From assembly GCF_900129355.1 (NCBI RefSeq), contig NZ_FQVL01000001.1, positions 124,001 through 188,000 of the forward strand: a DNA stretch of 64,000 nt. Reading direction: 5' to 3'. Position numbers and translations under genes: made by a program. Of the stretch, positions 48,578 through 56,496 are shown piece after piece. Every line of letters begins with the position of its first letter. Within the stretch, counting starts at the first letter, position 1. The notes beneath the pieces were generated by a model, which was not told the origin of the DNA, made no database searches, and saw nothing but the letters and a program-made list of their open reading frames with translations. This DNA comes from Seinonella peptonophila. Its GTDB lineage: Bacteria; Bacillota; Bacilli; Thermoactinomycetales; Thermoactinomycetaceae.

Positions 48578-50233
48578 ATGAGTGTTTTTCACGGATTAGA
48601 TGTACCTCTTATGATACTTCTTTTATTAATTTGGATATCTAATGGTTGGATATCGGGGCGCCTTATATTTATTTCAGAATTCAATCAGATTAGGAAATAT
48701 ACAGCTGCATTGAGCATTTTGTCCATTATCTTATTATTACTTATTGTATTTATTATTTTAGAAGCAATTTTAGGACTTGGTTACTTATTTGAAAATGACA
48801 AAATGCCTTTGATTTATACATTGTTACTTTTACCACTTCTAGGCGTCATCTTTTTTTCCGTTCCAAAAATAAAAAGCATCTTTCATGAGATGAATAATGC
48901 GCCAAATGATGAAATCAGTAAAAATATACGTCAGTTCATAACTAGCTTACCATTTGTTCTTCCCTTTCAACTAGGAATATACGTGACAATCATGAATCTT
49001 TGTTTCTTCCTATTTCCATTCGGATTTCTATCTTTCATAGATTATGCTACTCCATATATCTTGCTTCTTTTTATATTCTTAGTACTTTGGTTTCGTTATC
49101 GCCACCGACAACGAGTAATTCTTGAGCAAAATCATATGAAAAATAGTTTATGGAACCGGTTATGGAGAACATCTATCAGTCTAGTTCTTGCAGTAGTGAG
49201 TCTTGTAGTCTATTTGACGATGGCAGTAACGGCAACAATGTCGAATGGAGTATCAGAAGAGAGTTCTAAAAAAAATGTTAAAGTCCATAGAGGTTATGTG
49301 AAGATAGAAGGTGCAAACCTATATTATGAAGTAAGAGGCGAAGGTCCACCCCTTCTTATGATCCCTGGAGGGGGAGGAGACGCAGGATTTTATACTTACG
49401 TTGCCAATATATTAGCTGATCGTTATCAAGTCATCACATATGATAGGAGAGGAAATTCTCGAAGTAAATGGAGTGGTCCGCATAATTTTGAATTGAGCCA
49501 ACAAACGCGTGATGCAGTAGCTGTATTGCGTGCAACTCATCACAATTCTGCATATGTATTTGGAAATAGTGGTGGTGCTATTTTTGCATTAGAAATGGCA
49601 GAGAAATATCCTAATATGATAAAAGCTGTAGTGGTTCATGAACCTCCAATAGTTAAAGTTCTCCCAGATCAAAAAAAATGGTTAACGCTCTTTTCTGACA
49701 TAGATGAATCTTCAAATCGCTTGGGTGCTGAATTTGCTAACACACAATTTGCCTTTGCACTTGGTATACCCGCAAGTGCTTTTACGCACATTCCAGAAGA
49801 TTTTCAAGGACGAAACGGTAAGAATATAGAGATTCTGATAAATAATGAAATGCAACCCTCTATTCATTACATGCCAAACATCGAAAAAATAAAAAGAAAC
49901 AAAGTAAAAGTAATCATGGCAGCAGGAGAATTATCTCTTGCAAAAGAGAGATTTTATGCTCGAACGGCCCCTATTTTGGCTCAGCAACTACAAGCCAAAT
50001 TAGTTATTTTCCCTGGTCACCATCTTTCTTATTTCGACATGCCAAAGAAATGGGCGGAAGCACTAGATAAAGCGATTAAAGGGGGATCTGAGGTAACTCT
50101 AAAATTGGCCACTATCTGTCACATCTGCTTTTTTGATGATTTCATTCAATATATTAACTCTACTTATGCACAATTGATCTACTTGATTCTAGAGAATCCT
50201 AAGACCACTATGGGCTTCTTAGGGTTCTTTTAG
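48578..50233 (+). CDS. Multi-pass membrane protein fused to an alpha/beta hydrolase
   Basis: GGAGG lies ahead of the ATG. Residues ~8-225 have about six membrane segments; residues ~240-505 are a hydrolase domain with LLMIPGGGGDAGFYTYVANI, YDRRGNSRSKWSGP, nucleophile FGNSGG and the His in FPGHHLSYFDMP. Past residue ~505 the frame runs into a ~45-residue tail rich in Cys and hydrophobics whose last codons lie inside the operon terminator, so the natural stop may have been lost. It pairs with the preceding soluble hydrolase. Confidence 0.78.
   Translation: MSVFHGLDVPLMILLLLIWISNGWISGRLIFISEFNQIRKYTAALSILSIILLLLIVFIILEAILGLGYLFENDKMPLIYTLLLLPLLGVIFFSVPKIKSIFHEMNNAPNDEISKNIRQFITSLPFVLPFQLGIYVTIMNLCFFLFPFGFLSFIDYATPYILLLFIFLVLWFRYRHRQRVILEQNHMKNSLWNRLWRTSISLVLAVVSLVVYLTMAVTATMSNGVSEESSKKNVKVHRGYVKIEGANLYYEVRGEGPPLLMIPGGGGDAGFYTYVANILADRYQVITYDRRGNSRSKWSGPHNFELSQQTRDAVAVLRATHHNSAYVFGNSGGAIFALEMAEKYPNMIKAVVVHEPPIVKVLPDQKKWLTLFSDIDESSNRLGAEFANTQFAFALGIPASAFTHIPEDFQGRNGKNIEILINNEMQPSIHYMPNIEKIKRNKVKVIMAAGELSLAKERFYARTAPILAQQLQAKLVIFPGHHLSYFDMPKKWAEALDKAIKGGSEVTLKLATICHICFFDDFIQYINSTYAQLIYLILENPKTTMGFLGFF
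50194..50231 (+). terminator. Terminator inside the 3' end of the hydrolase frame
   Basis: GAATCCTAAGA pairs with TCTTAGGGTTC (one T-G pair), then TTTT. It overlaps the last 12 codons. The sequence from 50234 to 50605 has no gene and no other clear signal. Confidence 0.7.
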
Positions 50234-50605
50234 ACTTTGAAGATCTATTGGAGAATGAATTAGTTATTTTGCCACAACAGCTCAGACGCTTTTCACCTCC
50301 TAGGCAGAAAAATCTTCCTATGATGACTTCATGATTTGTCACAACTGTATCTATTTAACTTTTGCCTCTTGTGCAAATAGATACATAAAAGTGGCCCTGA
50401 AAATACTTGAATAATGAGATAACAACATAAAAATCTGTTACAAGTTATTAATGTAAATCCTCACCAAATGCAAATGATGGACGAACTTGTATTTTGTCTT
50501 TCGTCAACTTTCAATTCGGATCGATTCAGAGAGGAAGCAAAATAAAAAACTGAGCTAAATGATGATGACGCGATATCTAAACAAATTTTGCTCATTTTAA
50601 TCGTT

Positions 50606-50654
50606 GCACAATATATTGTATGCTATATACTCGAGTAGTAACTATATATAGTGA
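50606..50654 (+). promoter_or_regulatory. Tandem NrdR-type boxes before nrdA
   Basis: GCACAATATATTGTAT (50606-50621) and TAACTATATATAGTGA (50639-50654) are palindromic like the NrdR consensus (acaCwATATwGtgt). Centres are 33 bp apart, about three helical turns, the usual spacing for cooperative NrdR binding. NrdR would repress nrdAB when dATP is high. Confidence 0.7.
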
Positions 50655-50667
50655 GGCGTGATCGAAC

Positions 50668-52875
50668 TTGGCAACGAAACAAAGAATCTGGGAACCATTA
50701 CATAAGTTAATTGATAAAGCATGCGTAAAATTTTCAGATTGTAATCCCCAAGCTTTAATAGAGGAAATTGATCAGCAGCTACATGATGGGTTGTCACTTC
50801 AAGAGAGTTGGCAACAGGCGATTCAAATCACAGTAGAAAAGACAAGTATGGAAGAGCCAAACTGGCAATTTGTTGCGGCTCATCTATTTGCTCATAAACT
50901 TTATCATGGAGCTTCCGAAAATCGTGTATATTCTGCAAAGCAAAAATATGGTAGCTTCCTAGAGTTAATACATACATTAACCGAGCAAGGATTATATGGT
51001 TCCTATCTTTTAGACCATTATTCTTCACAAGAGATTGAACAGTTGGAAGAAGCGATTGTGCCAGAACGTGACTATTTGTTCAACTATATTGGTTTGAAAG
51101 TTCTTGCTGATCGATACTTAACTAAAGATTTTAGTGGTCGAGTGATGGAACTTCCCCAAGAACGGTTTATGATAATCGCAATGCATTTGGCAATGAATGA
51201 AGAACGTCGTGTGTTCTGGGCACGACAATTTTACGATGTGTTATCCCGTTTAGAGCTAACAGTAGCAACTCCGACTCTTTCAAATGCTGGAAAGCCATTG
51301 CATCAGTTATCGTCTTGTTTCATTGACACTGTTGATGATTCATTATGGTCGATATATAACACGAATTCAGCAACAGCTCAAGTTTCGAAACATGGTGGAG
51401 GTGTGGGCATTTATCTGGGAAAAGTTCGCTCAAAAGGTTCAAAAATTCGTGGTCATAAAGGGGCATCAGGCGGTGTAATCCCTTGGATTCGTAACTACAA
51501 TAATACTGCAGTTGCTGTTGATCAACTAGGCGTGCGTCGAGGTGCCTTTGCGATCTATCTGGATGTGTGGCATGCGGATATTCTCGATTTCCTTAATCTT
51601 AAAACCAATAATGGTGATGATCGGTTAAAAGCTCATGATATTTTTCCAGGAGTTTGTATCCCTGACCTTTTCATGGAAAAATTAGAAGCGCGCGAAAGTT
51701 GGTATTTATTTGATCCACATGAGGTTCGAGAGGAAATGGGCTTCTCATTAGAAGATTCATATGGAAAAGAATTTACCAAGCGTTATCAAGCATGCGTAGA
51801 GCATTCCACTCTTAGTAAAAAAGAGATTCCAGCACTGGATATTATGAAACGCATTATGGTGAGTGCATTTGAAACTGGAACACCATTTATTTTCTTCCGT
51901 GATACCGTGAATGAGGCAAACCCAAATAAACATCTTGGAATGATCTATTCATCTAATCTTTGTACAGAGATTTGTCAAAACATGTCTGCTACAGAATTGG
52001 TTAGTGAAGAGTTAGAAGATGGCGTAATTATTACCAAGCAAAAACCTGGTGATTTTGTTGTATGTAATCTTTCATCAATCAATTTGGGACGGATTCAAAA
52101 CAATGCAGACATTGCCCGCATTCTTTCAGTCCAGATGCGCATGTTGGACAATGTGATCGATCTTAATCATTATCCTGTAAAACAAGCTGAGATTACGAAT
52201 CAAAAGTATCGTGCTGTTGGTCTAGGTACAAGTGGATATCATCAATATTTAGCTCAAAAAGGGATTCGATGGGAATCAGAAGATCATGTTATGGAAGCTG
52301 ATCGACTGTTTGAAGAGTTGGCTTATCAAGCAATCCGTTCTTCAATGGAACTAGCAAAAGAAAAAGGAGCTTGTCCAGCTTTTAAAGGTAGTGAATGGGA
52401 AACAGGACGTTACTTTGAACGACGTGGATATATGGATGAGCGTTGGCAACAGCTACAGCAAGATGTAAAGCGTTACGGTATGAGAAATGCTTGGGTTTTT
52501 GCAGTCGCTCCAACTGGCTCAACATCTTTAATTGCTGGTTCAACTGCCGGGATTGATCCTGTATATTCGAAAGTATTTGTTGAAGAAAAAAGAGGGGTCT
52601 CAATTCCACAAACGGCTCCAAATTTAAACGCAAAGACAACTTGGTTTTATAAAGAAGCTCATCATATTGATCAACTTTGGAGTATTCGCGCCGCCGGAAA
52701 GCGACAACGCCATATTGATCAATCACAATCATTTAATTTATACATTACTCCTGAAACAGGAGCACGGGACTTTTTGCAGTTGTATACCGAAGCATGGAAA
52801 CATGGTATGAAAACAATTTACTACGTACGAAATCAATCGGTTGATGTAGAAGAATGTGTGAGTTGCTCCTCATAA
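50668..52875 (+). CDS. nrdA: Ribonucleoside-diphosphate reductase, alpha subunit (class I)
   Basis: TTG 50668 follows GAGG at 11 bases. The 735-residue protein has the ten-stranded barrel with SSCFIDT, the active-site triad SSNLCTEICQN (Asn, Cys, Glu), CNLSSINLG (second redox Cys), PTGSTSLIAGST, the radical-transfer pair in MKTIYYVR and the C-terminal swinging CVSCSS. The N-terminus starts near the all-helical domain without a recognisable ATP cone, so dATP activity inhibition is probably missing. It makes dNDPs with NrdB. Confidence 0.95.
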   Translation: MATKQRIWEPLHKLIDKACVKFSDCNPQALIEEIDQQLHDGLSLQESWQQAIQITVEKTSMEEPNWQFVAAHLFAHKLYHGASENRVYSAKQKYGSFLELIHTLTEQGLYGSYLLDHYSSQEIEQLEEAIVPERDYLFNYIGLKVLADRYLTKDFSGRVMELPQERFMIIAMHLAMNEERRVFWARQFYDVLSRLELTVATPTLSNAGKPLHQLSSCFIDTVDDSLWSIYNTNSATAQVSKHGGGVGIYLGKVRSKGSKIRGHKGASGGVIPWIRNYNNTAVAVDQLGVRRGAFAIYLDVWHADILDFLNLKTNNGDDRLKAHDIFPGVCIPDLFMEKLEARESWYLFDPHEVREEMGFSLEDSYGKEFTKRYQACVEHSTLSKKEIPALDIMKRIMVSAFETGTPFIFFRDTVNEANPNKHLGMIYSSNLCTEICQNMSATELVSEELEDGVIITKQKPGDFVVCNLSSINLGRIQNNADIARILSVQMRMLDNVIDLNHYPVKQAEITNQKYRAVGLGTSGYHQYLAQKGIRWESEDHVMEADRLFEELAYQAIRSSMELAKEKGACPAFKGSEWETGRYFERRGYMDERWQQLQQDVKRYGMRNAWVFAVAPTGSTSLIAGSTAGIDPVYSKVFVEEKRGVSIPQTAPNLNAKTTWFYKEAHHIDQLWSIRAAGKRQRHIDQSQSFNLYITPETGARDFLQLYTEAWKHGMKTIYYVRNQSVDVEECVSCSS

Positions 52876-52905
52876 TGAATTAGAAGATAGGATGGTAGAT
52901 TCGAA

Positions 52906-53940
52906 ATGGCAGAGTTAAACCGTAAAAAAATTTTCAATGAGCATGGTCAGCGTGGTACACAACGTTTAATTAATGGTAACACGACAAATCTGCGCGAGTG
53001 GAATCGAATCAAGTACGACTGGGCTCACAAACTTTACAGAACGATGTTAAACAATTTTTGGATTCCGGAAGAAATTCCACTCGCCAGTGATGCAAAAGAG
53101 TTTGAAAATTTGACAGCAGAAGAGCGTCGAGCCTTTGATAAAACTATTTCATTTCTCAATTTTTTGGACTCGATTCAAGGCGAAAACTTGCCGAATATCA
53201 ATGATTACGTGACAGCTCCAGAGGTAGCATCGTTACTTAATATCCAAGCATTTCAAGAAGAGATTCATGCTCAATCTTATAGCTACATCTTGGATAGTGT
53301 CTGCTCTCCAGAAACGCGTGAAAATATCTATGATGAATGGCGTCATGATGATCATCTTCGCGAGCGAAATCGTTTCATCGCTGATCTATATCAGCAATTT
53401 GTTGATCATCGTGATGATACACATTTTGTGCGAACCTGTATGGCAAATTTTCTTCTAGAGTCGCTCTATTTTTACTGTGGATTTGCTTTCTTCTATACAC
53501 TGGCTCGTCAGGGGAAAATGACTGCGACAGCTACTATCATCAAATACATCCAACGGGATGAGTTAACACATGTTGTACTTTTCCAAAATATGATCAAGGA
53601 GTTACGCAAAGAGAATCCAGAACTATTTTCTGATGCTTTTATCGAAGAACTCAGAGAGATGACGCGAACAGCGGTAGAACATGAAATTCGTTGGGGGCAA
53701 TATATTATCAACAATCAAATCACAGGATTAACCAATGAAACTCTTGAAAAATATATTAAATATCTTTCGAACGAACGATTAGGACGATTAGGTCTTGAGA
53801 TTCTATATCCTGAAATTACAGAACATCCAATGCGTTGGGTAGAAAGCTTTTCTAATCTCAATGCCACAAAAACTGACTTTTTTGAGCAAAAAGTAACCAA
53901 TTATGTAAAAGCAAGTAACTTAGACTTTGATGATCTGTAA
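52906..53940 (+). CDS. nrdB: Ribonucleotide reductase, beta (radical) subunit
   Basis: The 344-residue protein carries the diiron ligands: Asp in FLDSIQG, Glu and His in QEEIHAQSYSYIL (with the radical Tyr in the Glu-x2-His-x3-Tyr arrangement), Glu in FLLESLYFY, and Glu/His in RDELTHVV. It lies 30 bases after nrdA, so they form one operon. It provides the tyrosyl radical for nucleotide reduction. Confidence 0.95.
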   Translation: MAELNRKKIFNEHGQRGTQRLINGNTTNLREWNRIKYDWAHKLYRTMLNNFWIPEEIPLASDAKEFENLTAEERRAFDKTISFLNFLDSIQGENLPNINDYVTAPEVASLLNIQAFQEEIHAQSYSYILDSVCSPETRENIYDEWRHDDHLRERNRFIADLYQQFVDHRDDTHFVRTCMANFLLESLYFYCGFAFFYTLARQGKMTATATIIKYIQRDELTHVVLFQNMIKELRKENPELFSDAFIEELREMTRTAVEHEIRWGQYIINNQITGLTNETLEKYIKYLSNERLGRLGLEILYPEITEHPMRWVESFSNLNATKTDFFEQKVTNYVKASNLDFDDL

Positions 53941-53965
53941 ATGATAAAAAGGAGTAAAAGATTCA

Positions 53966-54379
53966 ATGGATGAGGTGTGGAAGAAAGTATTAGAATTTCA
54001 TCAACTTTTCTCTGTTCCGCATGCAACAAAGCCCACAATGCTTACAACTGAAAGAGCAAAGGTCCGTATGGAATGGATCCAAGAAGAGCTTGGTGAAATG
54101 ATTGAGGCGCAGACACTCGATGAACAAGCTGATGCCATGATCGATACCATCTATCTTGCTTTGGGGACTTTGGTTGAAATGGGTGTGAAACCTGAAAAAT
54201 TGTTTGAGATCGTTCATGAAGCGAATATGAGTAAGTGTTGGAAAGATGGTAAGCCGCGCTATCGAGAGAGTGATGGTAAAGTAATCAAACCTCCTACCTG
54301 GATTGATCCAGCACCAAGGCTGAAAGATGAAATTAAGCGGCAGCAAAACGATACGATCGAGTCAAAAGACTGTAAATGA
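53966..54379 (+). CDS. All-alpha NTP pyrophosphohydrolase (MazG/PRA-PH-like)
   Basis: The 137-residue protein has EWIQEELGEMIEAQ (E-x-x-E), DEQADAMIDTIYLALGTLV (metal Asp set) and a C-terminal ANMSKCWKDGKPRYRESDGK segment typical of the phosphoribosyl-ATP-pyrophosphohydrolase-like family that acts on (d)NTPs. AAAAGGAG precedes it. It follows nrdB by 25 bases; with RNR it likely tunes the dNTP pool or removes wrong NTPs. Confidence 0.82.
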   Translation: MDEVWKKVLEFHQLFSVPHATKPTMLTTERAKVRMEWIQEELGEMIEAQTLDEQADAMIDTIYLALGTLVEMGVKPEKLFEIVHEANMSKCWKDGKPRYRESDGKVIKPPTWIDPAPRLKDEIKRQQNDTIESKDCK

Positions 54380-54400
54380 ATGAATAAGGTAAAGTAAGTG

Positions 54401-54429
54401 AGGCCAACTGCTTAAGCAGTTGGCCTTTT
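54401..54429 (+). terminator. Terminator of nrdA-nrdB operon
   Basis: AGGCCAACTGC TTAA GCAGTTGGCCT followed by TTTT; perfect 11-bp stem. Confidence 0.9.
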
Positions 54430-54485
54430 AAAATCGGAATGAAATTTTCTTAAATTCAATGTAATGGATGAATAAACGAAAAAGA

Positions 54486-54540
54486 TTGACAAGGAAAATG
54501 AACCCTGTTAGTATGTTAGTCATATAACATACTAACAGGG
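54486..54540 (+). promoter_or_regulatory. Promoter with overlapping perfect 16-bp operator
   Basis: TTGACA (54486), 17-base spacer, TAGTAT (54509). Arms CCCTGTTAGTATGTTA (54503-54518) and its exact complement (54525-54540) cover the -10 box and run to the ribosome site of the GntR gene. This is the expected autorepression site. Confidence 0.82.
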
Positions 54541-54547
54541 TGATTTA

Positions 54548-54940
54548 ATGAAAGTAATCTTCGACGATAAGCAACCTATATTCCAACAAGTAGCCGAAGT
54601 CATTGAGGATGACATTTTGAATGGCGTCTATAACGAGGGAGATCAGATTATTTCGGTTTCACAATTCTCAAAAACCTCCCAAATCAACCCCGCAACAATC
54701 ACGAAAGGGATTGCCTTGCTGGTGAATGAAGGAATCCTTTATAAAAAAAGAGGAATGGGAATGTATGTTCATGAAGGGGCAAAAAAAAAAATTATGATCA
54801 AAAGACGGGATCGATTCTACAACGAACTTGTACAAAATTTGCTTGACGAAGCAGAAAAACTAAAATTGAACCTTAACGAGGTGATTGAAATGATTAAACA
54901 GAAGAAGAAGGAGTTGGGCTATGATGAAGACAATTCTTGA
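54548..54940 (+). CDS. GntR-family regulator, YtrA type
   Basis: The 130-residue protein has the short YtrA-subfamily form: winged helix with PIFQQVAEVIEDDILNGVY, SQINPATITKGIALLVNEGI and KKRGMGMYVHEGA, then ~40 residues of dimerisation helices. YtrA-type repressors control ABC transporters and are induced by cell-wall antibiotics. It overlaps the ABC ATPase gene by 20 bases and binds, by inference, to the palindrome over its own promoter. Confidence 0.88.
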   Translation: MKVIFDDKQPIFQQVAEVIEDDILNGVYNEGDQIISVSQFSKTSQINPATITKGIALLVNEGILYKKRGMGMYVHEGAKKKIMIKRRDRFYNELVQNLLDEAEKLKLNLNEVIEMIKQKKKELGYDEDNS

Positions 54941-55823
54941 ATGCAAAAATCTATTGAAAAGATATGGGAAACATAATGCATTGATCAACCTTGATCTTAC
55001 TTTGCAAGAAAACACAATTTATGGATTGTTTGGTTGCAATGGAGCTGGGAAAACTACACTACTCAATATGATTTCAGGAAATATTTTCCCGGATCGTGGA
55101 GTAATCAACGTCAATGAAAAACGTTTGAATTATGGTGATTCTTCGAAAGAAATCTGTTATATCTCAGAGAAACAGTACTATTTCAGTGGTGTGAAGGTCA
55201 TCGATCTACTAGAGTTAGCTGCTGCCTTTCATAATCGATGGGATTGGAATTTTGCTAATCAACTACTGAAAGAATTCAAACTAAATCCTCAGCAAAAGAT
55301 TGGTCAACTTTCTCGAGGAATGAAAACAATTTTAGGAAATACAATCGGGCTAGCAAGTCGAGCTCCTCTAACAATCTACGACGAGCCAGAAATTGGACTA
55401 GATGTACTCATGCGCGAGAAATTTTATCGCATATTAATAGATGATTATTCCAATAATCCACGAACGATTTTACTTTCCACCCATCTAATCGATGAAGTGA
55501 CCAAGGTAATTGAGCATTTTTTTATCATCGAATCAGGTACGATCCTTCTCAAAGATGCCGTGGAAAATATTTGTATTTCTTCGCACCTACTAACAGGCAA
55601 CCGTACAGAAATTGAAAAGTTCACTAGTGATAAACAAGTAATATATCAAGAATCTTATGGAAAAGGTATGCTCACGGTCATTTATGATTTGCTCACAGAA
55701 GAAGACAAAAGACGAGCAAAGATAGATAATATCTCAGTTGAAAGATTGTCACTTCAAAAATTCTTTGCCTATTTACTCGAAAGGAGGGAATCAAGTGGTG
55801 AACGGACTGAAAATTCAATTTAA
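54921..55823 (+). CDS. ABC transporter ATP-binding protein (YtrB-like)
   Basis: AAGGAG lies seven bases ahead. The 300-residue protein has Walker A FGCNGAGKTT, a signature LSRGMKTILG (SRGMK instead of SGGQ), Walker B LTIYDEPEIGLD and the switch His in LSTHLIDE. The signature variant and length match YtrB-type ATPases in GntR-controlled operons. Its 3' end overlaps the permease. Confidence 0.86.
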   Translation: MMKTILECKNLLKRYGKHNALINLDLTLQENTIYGLFGCNGAGKTTLLNMISGNIFPDRGVINVNEKRLNYGDSSKEICYISEKQYYFSGVKVIDLLELAAAFHNRWDWNFANQLLKEFKLNPQQKIGQLSRGMKTILGNTIGLASRAPLTIYDEPEIGLDVLMREKFYRILIDDYSNNPRTILLSTHLIDEVTKVIEHFFIIESGTILLKDAVENICISSHLLTGNRTEIEKFTSDKQVIYQESYGKGMLTVIYDLLTEEDKRRAKIDNISVERLSLQKFFAYLLERRESSGERTENSI

Positions 55824-56490
55824 AACTTCTTTCTATCTTCTCCAAGGTTATTTTTGGAGTATTATTGGCCTAAAGTTTCTTGATATCATATTAAGTCTCA
55901 TTTGGGGTAATGAGAAGGATACTTATGTTTCTCCTGGTAATTTCATTACTATTTTTCTTCTTTTTGTGGCTACAGTTCTGCCATTAAGCTACTTTAAACG
56001 TGTAATTAATTTAGGTGCAAGCCGTAATGAATATTATACTGGATTACTTTCAATCTATGCGATCTGGATAGGTATCTTCGCCGTTTTTAATGTGATATGT
56101 CTAAAGATCGAAATGAGTTTATCTCTTATTTATAAATATAACTATATGAACATCTTAGAAATTTTTCACTGGGATCAATTTGGCATCATCGGAATGTTTA
56201 TTTACCAAATAGGGGTTTATTTACTTGTTGTTTCTATATTAAATTTACTATTTTCATGCCTACAACACTTCATTGGATGGATTATTTGGATCATTCTTAT
56301 CGTTGCTGCTATTTGGATCAGTATATCGTTCTCAACACTCAAACCTAAACTAGTAGAAATATCTCTGACACTGCTTTCTAACGATTCGTTACTACAGGGA
56401 TTTGGACTTAATTTCCTGATTAGCTGTTTATTTTTAACAACGGGATGGTTGTTTACGAGAAAACGTTTAATTTTATGGAATAGAGGATGA
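55795..56490 (+). CDS. ABC transporter permease (six membrane segments)
   Basis: GTG 55795 is seven bases from GGAGG; a longer frame covers the ATPase gene. The 231-residue protein is highly hydrophobic with six membrane segments, including AVFNVICLKIEMSLSLIYKY loops. It is the membrane partner of the YtrB-like ATPase. Family-level similarity beyond ABC-2-like topology was not seen. Confidence 0.75.
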   Translation: MVNGLKIQFKTSFYLLQGYFWSIIGLKFLDIILSLIWGNEKDTYVSPGNFITIFLLFVATVLPLSYFKRVINLGASRNEYYTGLLSIYAIWIGIFAVFNVICLKIEMSLSLIYKYNYMNILEIFHWDQFGIIGMFIYQIGVYLLVVSILNLLFSCLQHFIGWIIWIILIVAAIWISISFSTLKPKLVEISLTLLSNDSLLQGFGLNFLISCLFLTTGWLFTRKRLILWNRG

Positions 56491-56496
56491 TAGCCA

